Below, piece after piece: positions 9,287-18,760 of a stretch of DNA of 64,000 nt. Position numbers and translations under genes: made by a program. A model generated the notes under the pieces. It was not told where the DNA came from and ran no database searches. It was given only the letters and a program-made list of their open reading frames with translations. The first letter of the stretch is position 1. Each line of letters opens with the position of its first letter. Source of the DNA: Tolypothrix sp. NIES-4075 (GTDB lineage: Bacteria > Cyanobacteriota > Cyanobacteriia > Cyanobacteriales > Nostocaceae); contig NZ_BDUC01000004.1 in NCBI RefSeq assembly GCF_002218085.1, forward strand, positions 341,852 to 405,851, given 5' to 3'.

Positions 9287-10357
9287 TTAACCAATATGTT
9301 TAAACACCATTTTCAGCAATTCGGGTTGAGTAAAAGGCTTAGTTAAATAGCCTGATGCCCTAACCATCTTTGCCTTGGCTCTATCTATAAATCCTGTTCT
9401 GCCCGTTACCATAATGATAGGTGTATTTTTGAACGCTGAATGCCTCCGCAACAAAGAACATAACTCGTAGCCGTCTAAATTCGGCATTTCCACGTCTAAC
9501 AAGATGAGATCGGGTTTGCTGCGAAGAATTTGCATCAAGGCTTTCACCGGATCGTTAATCATGACAACTGAAAACGTGTTTTCCTCCAAAAAGTTCTTGA
9601 TGGAATTTAAGACTGTTTGGCTATCATCAATGCAGGCAACTGTATACAGTTGTTTGCTAGCAGTTTGCGCTGGCATTTTATTATTGTTACTATCTTGACT
9701 ATCAAAATTGCTTTGTTTTGGCAATGGTTGCCCAAGCTGCATTAGTTGGGGCTGAGATTGCGGCAGGTTGGCTGCTTTTTCCCCACTTGTTTGCCCAGCA
9801 GATGGAAGTGGTGACTGGCTATTTTGCTGACTTCTTAATTGCTTTTGACAGTGTTCGACTAACAAGCGCAAATCCAAGCTACAGAATTTTGGCAGTTGAT
9901 TTAAGCTATTCTCAGCAATAAACTCATAGCTTCCTTCTTTTAAGGTAAGAAATAACTCCAGCACTTCTTTAGCCAAGTTCTCTATCAGCGTTCCTGCTTG
10001 CGAAGAAGTGATATGAGCTTGATTAACTAACCAGCAAATAGCTTGATAATCTGCATCTGATGTCCGCTGATTTTCTCCCTTCGGTTCAAACATCAGCCGC
10101 ATCTGCATTATAGTCGCACTGTTGAGAGCGGGAATTTGCTGACTCAACTGTTGTAAATGGTTATCCAGCCGCTCAAATAACTTATCTGAATAAGACGCGT
10201 AAGTAAGTTTACCGTCCTCTAGATAGATTGACCAAGAAACACTCCCGGTAAATATTCGTAAGCACCCTGTAGCACGGCGACTGGTTAGTTGTGCTAACAG
10301 AGATAGCGGGTGTAGTTTCTGGGAAAACTTGTAGCTACCTATAGGAGTTGTGCTCAT
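9287..10357 (-). CDS. hmpA: PATAN-receiver response regulator HmpA (PilG/PatA-like)
   Basis: 356 residues: N-terminal DUF4388/PATAN domain (about 1-170, beginning PLSLLAQLTSRRATGCLRIF), a Gln/Ser-rich linker, and a receiver domain (about 237-355, acceptor Asp in LILLDVEMPNLDGYEL, Lys in YLTKPFT). PATAN regulators bind pilus motors or other partners rather than DNA. It is the first gene of the operon, preceded by an 825-bp spacer, which makes it the likely site of the hmp promoter. Confidence 0.9.
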   Translation of the reverse strand: MSTTPIGSYKFSQKLHPLSLLAQLTSRRATGCLRIFTGSVSWSIYLEDGKLTYASYSDKLFERLDNHLQQLSQQIPALNSATIMQMRLMFEPKGENQRTSDADYQAICWLVNQAHITSSQAGTLIENLAKEVLELFLTLKEGSYEFIAENSLNQLPKFCSLDLRLLVEHCQKQLRSQQNSQSPLPSAGQTSGEKAANLPQSQPQLMQLGQPLPKQSNFDSQDSNNNKMPAQTASKQLYTVACIDDSQTVLNSIKNFLEENTFSVVMINDPVKALMQILRSKPDLILLDVEMPNLDGYELCSLLRRHSAFKNTPIIMVTGRTGFIDRAKAKMVRASGYLTKPFTQPELLKMVFKHIG

Positions 10358-11182
10358 TTTACTTTGACTAGGGATAATTTCGATACATTTAATCTAAAAT
10401 TGTACAGAGGTTTTGACAATTTTAATCAAATATTGATATCATAACTGCTGTAGCTTAAAAGACAAACATAGCAAGCGCTCTTTTGTAGCAGAGCTTAATG
10501 GTAGCAGGGTTTTTTCTCTTTTAAATCTTAGTAAGAGTGTTAATTTACTTACCTGAGATTAACAAACATTCTTTGAGAATAATCACAAAAAATGTAAAGA
10601 CTAAATAAAGTCAGTCACCTATAGGTAAATGTCTTATAGTCGTAACCTCAATAATGTCTTCGGTCACAAGTTCCAACTAGTAACTTGTAGTATTAATACT
10701 TAATTATTTTTTTACAATCAGAGAATATAAATTAAAATTAATAAAAAGTAACTTTACTTATTGTTAACAATGATGTTCTCACCGTTACTTGAGATTTAAA
10801 ATGCGATCGCTCTTAATATATGTGTCATATAGGGGTTTTCGGTTGTGTCCAATACACGCTTATAAATGTATGGACAATTCATGAAGGGTTCCCTACCAAC
10901 TGAGCTGTATTTCACTCAATTGATAACCGCTATATATTTTTTATACAAAATATATTTCCATACTGTTTGACTCTTTCCCCAGTAAAGCACCTAGGAACGT
11001 GATACAGCACAAGAGTCAACGAGAATGAATAAACCTCGATTTTATCCAAGTTTCAAAGAAGGGATAAATCAAACTTTAAACTGCATGTATGTTTAAACAA
11101 GATGCCAGTACAAGCTAACAGTCGTGGCTGAAATTATTATTTAAGTATCAATTGTAGCCAAGAAACTACAAATTTTTAATAG
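10358..11182. promoter_or_regulatory. long leader of the hmp operon, no gene seen
   Basis: An AT-rich spacer of 825 bp between tRNA-Leu and hmpA. No open frame with coding character on either strand. Its length and position suggest it holds the hmp promoter region, but I could not fix a start site or an operator. A piece near 10,894-10,912 resembles a tRNA D-arm in reverse (see rejected items). Confidence 0.45.
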
Positions 11183-11264
11183 TGCGGATAAAAGGACTTG
11201 AACCTTCACTCCTCTCGGAACTAGAACCTAAATCTAGCGCGTCTGCCAATTCCGCCATATCCGC
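11183..11264 (-). tRNA. tRNA-Leu (anticodon UAG)
   Basis: Minus strand. The 7-bp acceptor stem GCGGATA / TATCCGC ends with discriminator A. There is a D-arm with GGCAGACGC, an anticodon stem CTAGA / TCTAG around loop TTTAGGT (anticodon TAG), a long class II variable arm (TTCCGAGAGGA) and a T-arm with GGTTCAAGTCC. 82 nt; the 3' CCA is not encoded. No intron. Confidence 0.97.
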
Positions 11265-11296
11265 ATCAGTTTTCTATATTAGCATAACAAATCATC

Positions 11297-11405
11297 TATG
11301 GCAATAGGGAATGGGGAATGGGTAATGGGGAATGGGGAGACAAGGAGACAAGGGAGACAATTACCAATTAGCAATTCCCAATTCCCAATTCCCAATTCCC
11401 AATTC
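11297..11405. repeat. STRR-type heptamer repeats
   Basis: GGGAATG units, a short purine stretch (GAGACAAGG), then CCCAATT units, all within the spacer between tRNA-Leu and alr. The complementary halves can pair. Confidence 0.85.
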
Positions 11406-11414
11406 CCCTTTCAA

Positions 11415-12602
11415 TCAAATCACACCAACACGAGGCAAACGATGTTTGAATCCGCAGAGAATTTCCCAAGAAATGGTGTTCAATTGTTCTGCCCAATCGT
11501 CTGCCGTGATTTCTTCTTTTCCCTCTTGCCCAAGTAAGGTGACTATTTCGCCTTCTTGTATATTTGGTAAAGTGCTGACATCGAGCATTAATTGATCCAT
11601 TGTAATTGCCCCAATCTGTGGCACTCGTCTTTCTTGAATTAATACTTGCATTTTGCCGGAGAGATTGCGAGGAACTCCATCAGCATAACCAATACCGACG
11701 ACGGCAACGCGCATTTCGTGTGGGGCAATAAATTGATGACCGTAGCTGACACCAGTGTCGGCAGCGATGGTTTTAATGTGGGTGACTCGCGCTTTTAATT
11801 GTAAAACTGGCTTTAAGTCAAGCCGCGATCGCAAGTGAAGAGCTGGCGAAAGTCCGTATACAGCTAACCCCACACGCACCATATCATAATGTAAAGCCGG
11901 ATCTGCAAGAGTGGCGGCTGAATTTGCCAAATGTAAACAAGGTGGTTTTATTCCCAAAGCTTTAACTTGGGCGATCGCCTCCTCAAATCGTTGATGCTGT
12001 TGTATCATCACTTGTGGATCGAGACTATCTGCGGTTGCCAAGTGAGAATAAATGCTCTTTATTTCTAAATGAGGCAAAGAATGCACTAACTGGACAAACT
12101 CACCTGCTTGCTGCCAATTCGTGCCTAATCTAGACATTCCCGTGTCTAGTTTGATGTGTACGGGGATGGAGTCAGTAAATTTAATCGCTTCTAAAGTGTC
12201 GGAAAATATTAGTGCTTGTTTAGGGCTGCATAGTGTAGGCTGAAGTTTCCAATGAGCGATCGCGTGAATTTGCTCTAATGTATGAGTTGCTCCTAAAATC
12301 AAAATCGGAGCTTTAATTCCTGCTTCGCGTAATTGAATACCCTCTGGAACTGTAGCGACTCCTAACCAACTTGCCCCAGATTGTAACACTGTCTGAGCGA
12401 CTGTTACAGATCCATGTCCATAAGCATCAGCTTTTACCACTGCCATTAACTCAGTACGCGGTGATAATAGACTCCGCAACTGATGTACATTAAAAGACAA
12501 AGCACCTAAATCAATTTCCACCCAAGCGCGTTGCGAGAACCACGCATAGGTGTCGCACTGCTGATTTTCCGCGACACTATGAGTTTGCTTGCGACTTAAC
12601 AT
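11415..12602 (-). CDS. alr: alanine racemase
   Basis: Interconverts L- and D-alanine with pyridoxal phosphate, supplying D-Ala for peptidoglycan; cytoplasmic. 395 residues, normal length. The PLP lysine is K57 in AVVKADAYGHG; the barrel contains HIKLDTGMSRLG and HLANSAA; the C-terminal beta domain has GVSYGHQF with the catalytic Tyr, and GYADGVPR. About 27 extra residues precede the usual start (WVEIDLGAL). Its stop lies directly next to STRR repeats. Single-gene unit by appearance. Confidence 0.95.
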   Translation of the reverse strand: MLSRKQTHSVAENQQCDTYAWFSQRAWVEIDLGALSFNVHQLRSLLSPRTELMAVVKADAYGHGSVTVAQTVLQSGASWLGVATVPEGIQLREAGIKAPILILGATHTLEQIHAIAHWKLQPTLCSPKQALIFSDTLEAIKFTDSIPVHIKLDTGMSRLGTNWQQAGEFVQLVHSLPHLEIKSIYSHLATADSLDPQVMIQQHQRFEEAIAQVKALGIKPPCLHLANSAATLADPALHYDMVRVGLAVYGLSPALHLRSRLDLKPVLQLKARVTHIKTIAADTGVSYGHQFIAPHEMRVAVVGIGYADGVPRNLSGKMQVLIQERRVPQIGAITMDQLMLDVSTLPNIQEGEIVTLLGQEGKEEITADDWAEQLNTISWEILCGFKHRLPRVGVI

Positions 12603-12823
12603 TTTTTACTTTCTCCTATCACACCACTTTGATAGATATCTGTGACTATCTAGTTATTCCACTGCTAGAAGCACTCATCAGATTTAATCAGAAAGTTTAC
12701 AGCAATAAAAGCAGAAAGCCCATGAGGGACAGTCGCACAGCGACGTATCCCGTCATACGCGGCATGGGGACGCGAATAATGCGTTTCTGCACGAGCGAAC
12801 CGCATTTTCGCTCATGAATGCGT

Positions 12824-12873
12824 TGCACGACAGGACACCGATGAAAAATTTTTCATCGGTGCCCTGTCGTGCA
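12824..12873. repeat. 50-bp near-perfect palindrome
   Basis: Two 25-bp arms (12824-12848 and 12849-12873) with no spacer and one mismatch, outer part TGCACGACAGG, centre GATGAAAAATTTTTCATC. It overlaps the last 21 bases of the ribbon-helix-helix gene, so it encodes that protein's tail and could end its transcript. Confidence 0.9.
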
Positions 12874-13008
12874 GTCAGACATCTTTTCTAGAGAGCGAAT
12901 CCATTCGCGAACTAAGTCTGTTTTAGTTCGCTTTGTTTTCTTAGCATACTTCTCTAAAATCTTCATCTCATCCCCAGGAACTCTTATACTCAAATGTTTT
13001 TCTTTCAT
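12853..13008 (-). CDS. small ribbon-helix-helix (CopG-like) protein
   Basis: 51 residues from the ATG at 13006-13008: KHLSIRVPGDEMKILEKYAKKTKRTKTDLVREWIRSLEK, which has the short beta strand and two helices of an RHH DNA-binding domain (stated here as a pattern match). RHH proteins of this size are usually antitoxins or autoregulators. An in-frame ATG at 13098 would add 30 residues; further upstream the frame is repeat-derived. The last seven residues are encoded by a 50-bp palindrome. No toxin gene adjoins it. An isolated antitoxin-like gene is the best description. Confidence 0.55.
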   Translation of the reverse strand: MKEKHLSIRVPGDEMKILEKYAKKTKRTKTDLVREWIRSLEKMSDCTTGHR

Positions 13009-13129
13009 TTGTATCGCAATATGCGCCACAACAATGCTATCATTATTTTTAGTGGGTAGGGTATTCAACCACTTTAAAAACTCAGAGTTGAGAGGCATCG
13101 CACCGATGAATTCTGAAGATAGGGGAGCC

Positions 13130-13262
13130 CAGTGCATTGCAAAGGACAGTCGCGTGGGCGGGTTTCCCGCGCCACATGCGTGGCTGCCAACAGCCGCGCA
13201 TGTGGCTTGACTTGAGCGAACTGTCCGTTGGGGTTCCCCCCGTTGTAGCAACTGGCATGGTT
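13130..13262. repeat. GC-rich dispersed repeat module
   Basis: Contains GTGGGCGGGTTTCCCGC, the CATGCG...CGCATG hairpin and the GTTGGGGTTCCCCCCGTTGTAGCA part, which recurs near 16283-16312. Related pieces occur near 12729-12800, 16381-16480, 18400-18530 and 44490-44690. Much more GC-rich than the surrounding genes; it only yields spurious open frames. Confidence 0.65.
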
Positions 13263-13339
13263 CTACCAGGAAAAGCACTGCTAGGTAAAATCTTTATGCA
13301 CTCCTGTTCCAGGAAACCAAGGTATATGATTGAAACCGT

Positions 13340-13495
13340 ATGGTAAGGCGCATCGGAACGGGCTTGGAGTAACGGAGCAAAAAGCTTGAGGAGAGAACCA
13401 CCTCTTTTGCAGTCAGGTAACTCCCAAGCGGTAAGTGGACTCGTAGAGCCAAGAATCCCACGGCTTTAAGGTAAGTGGAGCCGTGGGAGCGTCAA
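13340..13495 (+). mobile_element. IS200/IS605-type right-end / omega-RNA-like relic (no tnpB)
   Basis: About 150 bp resembling the copy at 23066-23225. Shared blocks in order: GCTTGAGGAGAGAACCACCT (13384-13403), GGTAAC, AAGTGGACTCG, CAAGAATC, a hairpin (CCCACGGCT / AGCCGTGGG, 13458-13488) and terminal GTCAA at 13491-13495. This layout (structured scaffold, terminal hairpin, then flank) is that of the transposon right end that encodes the guide RNA of TnpB. No tnpB or tnpA remains nearby. Family assignment is inference from layout and from the second copy. Confidence 0.55.
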
Positions 13496-13714
13496 TTTTC
13501 GTCACTTGATTGGCACAAGCTGATAATTTGATGTTGGCAAAGTGAAGTACAGTATCATTTTTTACTTTACAACTTTTGTACAGACGCGAGGAACCGGAGC
13601 GTCTCTACTTATCAAAAATATCTAAATTATGCCGGAAGTATAATTTATTCTCATCTTCCAAGCCGAGTATAATTGTGTTAATATATGTAAAACTAATACA
13701 TTGAGCGTTAATCA

Positions 13715-14212
13715 ATGGGGAAGGTTTTAGTCCTTAACGCCTCTTACGAACCGCTCAACATCACAAGCTGGCGTCGCGCGGTGGTTTTGTTGATCAAAGG
13801 CAAGGCAGAGCGGGTGGAACACAACGGGAAATTTTTGTATTCGGAATTTCCGCTGCCAACTGTGATCCGCTTGCGCCATTATGTGCGCGTTCCCTACAAG
13901 GAAATTCCTCTAACTCGCCGAAATATCTTGCATCGTGACGGTCACACTTGTCAATACTGCGGTTACACAGGAGATGAGTTGACGCTAGACCACGTTTTAC
14001 CGCGATCGCGTCGTGGTGGCGATACCTGGGATAACATTGTTACAGCTTGTGTCCGCTGCAATGTTAAAAAAGGCAACCGCACGCCTCACGAAGCTAACAT
14101 GCCTTTGCGTCATCCGCCCAGACAACCTTATAGCAGCCTCTACTTTGAGGTCAGCAAACATCTTAAAAGTGGACTACACCAAGAGTGGCAAAAATATGTC
14201 ATAGGACTTTGA
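13715..14212 (+). CDS. HNH endonuclease domain protein
   Basis: 165 residues, a cyanobacterial standalone HNH protein. The N-terminal part (VLVLNASYEPLNITSWRRAV) is the conserved strand-rich region of this family; the nuclease part has two zinc knuckles (CQYCG and CVRCN), the catalytic His in LTLDHVLPRSR and the Asn in WDNIVTAC. It ends with HLKSGLHQEWQKYV. Its role is not settled; DNA repair or housekeeping processing is likely because it is widely conserved in cyanobacteria outside mobile elements. Alone in its unit. Confidence 0.85.
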   Translation: MGKVLVLNASYEPLNITSWRRAVVLLIKGKAERVEHNGKFLYSEFPLPTVIRLRHYVRVPYKEIPLTRRNILHRDGHTCQYCGYTGDELTLDHVLPRSRRGGDTWDNIVTACVRCNVKKGNRTPHEANMPLRHPPRQPYSSLYFEVSKHLKSGLHQEWQKYVIGL

Positions 14213-14924
14213 TAATTATTTTTCCTTTGTACACAGCAGTTGGAAGCAAACCTTTTTGTGGCATATTCCCAGGACAGAGGTTTTAACTTTCCTTTGGGGG
14301 TTATGAACTGTTCTAGAGATAAGGCCGCATTTTAGCTTTATGTGTGAAAATTTTGCCATATAGTCTGCCAAAGCTGTATGTCTGAAAATCAAGTGCGAAC
14401 TAACGTGGGTTTTAATTATACATCAAAGTGCTACTAAGTAACTAAGATATGCTCTGGCAGGAGCGGAATATTTACACGCAAACATTAACAGCCCCTTTTT
14501 GGTGAGAAATAATTGTTAATTGTTGATTTCGCTTTTAGCGGGAAGTAGAGACTAGTAGACATAGATAAAAATTAAAAATTCGCGCAAGAAGATTGAAAGT
14601 TCTCAGTTGAGGCTTTTTTTGCTCGAACTTTACGCAAAATTAAAAAACCTGTATTCTAAGCTTGTGACTCATTTTCATCAATGTGTACTAGTAATAGCTA
14701 CATAGATAGGGAAAAGTTTCAAACCTCATAAGTTATAGTTTTTGCCTAATTTTAAAGATTAATCTTTACGATTAGTTTTGGAAAAAAATCAACTTGCAGA
14801 CACAGTGCTAGGTTGCAAAAATTTTGCGAAGATCGTATTGGTGTGGCGAAACCGATAAATGAGCAGTTGTATTTATTAACAAATAAATTTAAATCAAGCC
14901 TCACACTCACAAAAAAAGTTGTTT
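14213..14924. other. spacer without a gene
   Basis: AT-rich, about 710 bp, between two plus-strand genes. I see no coding frame, no tRNA and no clear hairpin. It must contain the promoter of the DHH gene; nothing more can be supported. Confidence 0.5.
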
Positions 14925-16199
14925 ATGCAATTAAATTCTCACCGTACTCAATTGAAAAGCTTGTCATTGACTTCGGAAGTCAACCCTGATGATTTGGAAA
15001 TAACCCAAGAAGCGATTGAGCTTCCAACCACAAAGCCGTCCTTTGTGACAAGTGACGGAAATAATTCTTCGGCTGGACGTAATTGCCAGGTAAATCAAAA
15101 GTCAGAAGAGTTGCGTCATACGCTTACAGCACACCAACACGATCGCCAGTTGGTAATTCTACAAGATTTTCCTGACCCTGATGCTCTTTCTTGTGCTTGG
15201 GCTTACCAGTTAATTGCCCAGCAATACGATATAAAATGTGAAATAATTTACGCTGGCACACTCTCGCACCAAGAAAACATTGCCTTAGTCAAGCTGACAG
15301 GTTTACCCGCACAGCGTTGGTCAGTGCAAACCCTGAAAAGCAAGGATTTGTCATCTTATCAAGGTTTCGTATTAATCGATAACCAAGGAACGACTAGTCA
15401 ACTATTGCCAGTAGTACAGCAGGCAGGAATGCCACTAGTAGCGGTCATCGATCATCATAGTTCACAAGGAGAACTGAAATCAGAATTTGTTGATATCCGT
15501 CCTTTTGTGCGAGCGACGGCAACAATTTTTACGCAGTACTTACAAGCTGGGTTACTGAGCTTAGATAATGGCACAAATCAGCATATAAAATGCGCTACTG
15601 CCTTGATGCATGGCTTGCGATCTGATACAAATCGTCTGATGCAAGCGCAAGAAGAGGATTTTATGGCAGCTGCGTATCTAAGTCGGTTTTGTGACGTACA
15701 ATTGCTGAACGCGGTACTACAGGCAAATCGTTCCAAGCCTGTGATGGATGTGATTGAGCGATCGCTTAAAAATCGCATCGTCCAAAATAACTTTTCCATT
15801 GCGGGTGTGGGGTATTTACGCTACGATGACCGCGATGCCATCCCCCAAGCGGCAGATTTTTTGGTGACAGAAGAAAACGTTCATACCGCCGTAGTTTACG
15901 GCATTGTTCACGACGAAGATGACGAACTTGAAGTAGTTGTAGGTTCTTTGAGAACTAGCAAACTTACTCTAGACCCCGACGAGTTTATCAAAGAAGCTTT
16001 TGGGCAAGATAGCACAGGACGCTTTTTTGGTGGTGGGAGAACCAGCGCAGGCGGTTTTGAGATTCCGATGGGTTTCTTATCTGGATGCAACGAAAATTCT
16101 GCCTATGCGAGGATGAAATGGGAAGTCTTCGATGCCCAAATTAAGCAAAAGTTGCTGCGGTTGGTGAATCCTAAAGATAATTTGATTCAAGCTGAGTAG
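14925..16199 (+). CDS. DHH-family phosphoesterase (NrnA/RecJ-like)
   Basis: 424 residues from the ATG at 14925; a TTG two codons upstream is less likely. After a variable N-terminal 60 residues comes the DHH domain with FPDPDALSCAWAY (metal-binding Asp) and VIDHHSSQGEL (the DHH motif), followed by a DHHA1-type C-terminal domain ending GRFFGGGRTSAGGFEIPMGF. Proteins of this group hydrolyse nanoRNA, pAp or cyclic dinucleotide products with Mn2+. The exact substrate cannot be read from the sequence. Confidence 0.85.
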   Translation: MQLNSHRTQLKSLSLTSEVNPDDLEITQEAIELPTTKPSFVTSDGNNSSAGRNCQVNQKSEELRHTLTAHQHDRQLVILQDFPDPDALSCAWAYQLIAQQYDIKCEIIYAGTLSHQENIALVKLTGLPAQRWSVQTLKSKDLSSYQGFVLIDNQGTTSQLLPVVQQAGMPLVAVIDHHSSQGELKSEFVDIRPFVRATATIFTQYLQAGLLSLDNGTNQHIKCATALMHGLRSDTNRLMQAQEEDFMAAAYLSRFCDVQLLNAVLQANRSKPVMDVIERSLKNRIVQNNFSIAGVGYLRYDDRDAIPQAADFLVTEENVHTAVVYGIVHDEDDELEVVVGSLRTSKLTLDPDEFIKEAFGQDSTGRFFGGGRTSAGGFEIPMGFLSGCNENSAYARMKWEVFDAQIKQKLLRLVNPKDNLIQAE

Positions 16200-16525
16200 G
16201 GATAGTGGATAGTGGGTAATGGAAAATGGGTAATGGAAAATGGGTAATGGGGATTTGAAGAGGGGGAAAGGGGAGGCAGTGCGTTGGGGGGGTTCCCCCC
16301 GTTGTAGCACCTGCCTATGATTGGGGAAGAATTATTCCCAATTCCCAATTACCGCGTTACCAATTCCCAATTCCCAATGACGGCAGATGCTCCACGCAGG
16401 TCCGACACCAAGACCCAACGGGAGAGGCAGTCCCCCATCGACGGAAACCGCGCCCGTCGGGGGCTGCCTCACTGCACTGTCTCCCCAATGCCCATTGACA
16501 ACCAACAACCAACAACTATCAACCT
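16200..16525. repeat. repeat-filled spacer upstream of sixA
   Basis: STRR units (GGTAATGGAAAATG) at 16213-16250, the GC-rich module with GTTGGGGGGTTCCCCCC near 16283-16304, more STRR units (CCCAATTC) near 16336-16377, then a second GC-rich module with CCGACGG / CCGTCGG-type pairing near 16430-16475. No gene. Confidence 0.75.
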
Positions 16526-17020
16526 GTGGAACTGTATTTAATTCGTCACGGTATCGCTGAATCGGGTGGATCTCAGATAACAGATGAAGAGCGATCGCTT
16601 ACCAAAGAAGGGCGACAAAAAACCGAAAAAATTGCCCAACGCCTCAAAACGTTGGGTTTACACTTTGATTTGATCGCCACCAGTCCCTTAGTACGCGCTC
16701 GTCAAACCGCAGAAATCCTTATTGCCACCGGACTAAGTTCGCAAATGGAAGAATGCATCCACCTTGGCTTTGGTAGCGATATTTATAATTGGCTTGCCGA
16801 CTGGTTGGAACCGAGAAATTATTCATCCCAAACGCAACTTGCGCTGGTTGGACATGAACCTTGTTTGAGCGAATGGGCAGAAATTCTCCTTTGGGGTGAT
16901 GCCAAAGGAGGTTTAGTCCTGAAAAAAGCAGGTATGATCGGAATAAAACTACCAGAAAAAGGCTCATCTCTGGGTCGTAGTCAGATGTTTTGGTTGACAC
17001 CACCCAAGTACTTGCTATAA
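16526..17020 (+). CDS. sixA: phosphohistidine phosphatase SixA
   Basis: 164 residues, one histidine-phosphatase domain. The RHG motif follows the start directly (MELYLIRHGIAE), the second Arg is in SPLVRARQTAE, and the second catalytic His in LALVGHEPCLSEWA. SixA enzymes dephosphorylate phosphohistidine proteins such as Hpt domains or PTS components. Start is the GTG at 16526, because the family's conserved strand begins at once; there is no good ATG. It lies 112 bp before gltA on the same strand. Confidence 0.9.
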   Translation: MELYLIRHGIAESGGSQITDEERSLTKEGRQKTEKIAQRLKTLGLHFDLIATSPLVRARQTAEILIATGLSSQMEECIHLGFGSDIYNWLADWLEPRNYSSQTQLALVGHEPCLSEWAEILLWGDAKGGLVLKKAGMIGIKLPEKGSSLGRSQMFWLTPPKYLL

Positions 17021-17132
17021 CGGTTTCTTTATAGTTTTCAAAGAACTATGGTTACAAGAGATACTGTTATGGCGATAACAATTTCTGGTAAGTTAACCTG
17101 AGCAAAACTTTCAAAAAACAGATGGTGTTGCC

Positions 17133-18269
17133 ATGATGGTGTGCGAATATAAGCCCGGTTTGGAAGGCATTCCCGCCGCCGAATCCAGTGTCAGCGATGT
17201 TGACGGGCAAAAGGGAATACTAGAATATCGTGGCATCCGAATTGAGGAACTAGCAGAAAAAAGTACATTTCTGGAAACTGCTTATCTGTTAATCTGGGGT
17301 CAGTTGCCCACATCAGAAGAACTGCAAGCGTTTGAGCATGAAGTGCGTTTCCACAGACGGATAAAATATCGCATCCGTGACATGATGAAATGCTTTCCAG
17401 AAAGCGGTCATCCAATGGATGCTCTGCAAGCCTCAGCCGCAGCTTTAGGCTTGTTTTATTCGCGCCGTGACTTACATAACCCTGCCTACATTCGGGATGC
17501 AGTGGTTCGCCTGTTGGCAACCATTCCCACAATGGTAGCAGCGTTTCAGTTAATGCGAAAAGGTAACGATCCGGTGCGTCCTCGCGATGACCTGGATTAT
17601 TCTGCTAACTTTCTCTATATGTTGAGCGAGAAAGAACCCGATCCGCTAGCGGCGCGAATTTTTGATATCTGCTTGATACTTCATGCCGAGCATACAATGA
17701 ATGCTTCCACTTTCAGCGCGAGGGTGACAGCTTCTACCTTAACTGACCCCTACGCTGTGGTTGCTAGTGCAGTAGGAACCTTGGGAGGACCTTTGCACGG
17801 TGGGGCAAACGAAGAAGTCATTCAGATGTTAGAAGAAATTGGCTCGGTAGGGAATGTGCGTCCCTACTTAGAAGATTGTCTGCAACGCAAAGCCAAAATT
17901 ATGGGCTTTGGACATCGTGTTTACAAAGTAAAAGACCCGCGAGCGACGATTTTGCAAGACTTAGCACAGCAATTGTTTGCGAAATTTGGCAGTGACAAGT
18001 ACTATGACATCGCCGTTGAGATGGAACGGGTGGTAGAAGAGAAACTCGCTCATAAAGGAATTTATCCGAATGTTGACTTTTATTCGGGTTTGGTGTATGC
18101 CAAATTAGGAATTCCTACAGACTTGTTTACACCAATATTTGCGATCGCTCGTGTTGCCGGTTGGTTAGCTCACTGGAAAGAACAACTAGCAGAAAACCGC
18201 ATTTTCCGTCCTACCCAAGTTTACAACGGTCAGCACGAAATTGCTTACACCGCCATTGAAGAGCGTTAA
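17133..18269 (+). CDS. gltA: citrate synthase
   Basis: Condenses oxaloacetate with acetyl-CoA, the entry to the cyanobacterial TCA branch that makes 2-oxoglutarate for nitrogen assimilation. 378 residues, type II-like short form. Active site: His in LHAEHTMNASTF, His in GGPLHGGANEEV, the GFGHRVYKVKDPRA block, and Asp in NVDFYSGLVY. Two ATGs open the frame (17133, 17136); either is possible. It lies upstream of the ndhA-I-G-E operon, an arrangement typical of cyanobacteria. Confidence 0.97.
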   Translation: MMVCEYKPGLEGIPAAESSVSDVDGQKGILEYRGIRIEELAEKSTFLETAYLLIWGQLPTSEELQAFEHEVRFHRRIKYRIRDMMKCFPESGHPMDALQASAAALGLFYSRRDLHNPAYIRDAVVRLLATIPTMVAAFQLMRKGNDPVRPRDDLDYSANFLYMLSEKEPDPLAARIFDICLILHAEHTMNASTFSARVTASTLTDPYAVVASAVGTLGGPLHGGANEEVIQMLEEIGSVGNVRPYLEDCLQRKAKIMGFGHRVYKVKDPRATILQDLAQQLFAKFGSDKYYDIAVEMERVVEEKLAHKGIYPNVDFYSGLVYAKLGIPTDLFTPIFAIARVAGWLAHWKEQLAENRIFRPTQVYNGQHEIAYTAIEER

Positions 18270-18760
18270 TGGGGAATGGGAGGGAGGGATGGGGAATGGG
18301 TTTTTGAACAGGGGAAAAGGATAAAGGGTAAAGGGTAAAGCAAGAAGAGTTTTTCCCTTTGCCTCTCCTTTCTTACCAATTACCAACTACCAACTACCCC
18401 TTCGGGGTTCGCGGCTGTGCTTCTCAGATGCGGAGACGCTACGCGAACAAGTCGGGAGACCCTTTCAGCAGTCGCTCATGGGGGTAACGAACATGACCGC
18501 GCTGCTTCACCAACGCACTGGCTCACCAATTACCAATTACCAATTGCCCATTCCCCACTTCTCAATCATTACCATAGGTAAAACTTCTCATCAGGTAGAG
18601 GAGGGGAAAAACCATCCAACGATATACTAGGCATGGGAATTAGCAACAAATCTTCAATCAAGCGTCAACAAGAGCAGAATTATTAATGGAAAAATTTACA
18701 AATATTAACTCAATTAATAGTTGTAAATGACAAAGACTCGATGACTTCAACAACGGAAAA
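18270..18760. repeat. repeat-rich spacer between gltA and ndhA
   Basis: STRR units (GGGAATGGG and ACCAATT) at 18270-18330 and 18375-18400 and 18530-18560 enclose a GC-rich module (about 18400-18530) with CCCCTTCGGGG and TCGCTCATGGGGG, a piece shared with 44590-44620. The last 200 bp before ndhA are unique and AT-rich and should hold the ndh promoter. Confidence 0.7.

Noticed and set aside
10885..10925. tRNA-like D-arm (reverse strand CTCAGTTGGTAGGG)
   Set aside because: No pairing acceptor, anticodon or T-arm around it; at most a fragment of a tRNA gene.
13009..13278. Long N-terminal extension of the ribbon-helix-helix frame
   Set aside because: It translates a GC-rich repeat module and has no domain character.
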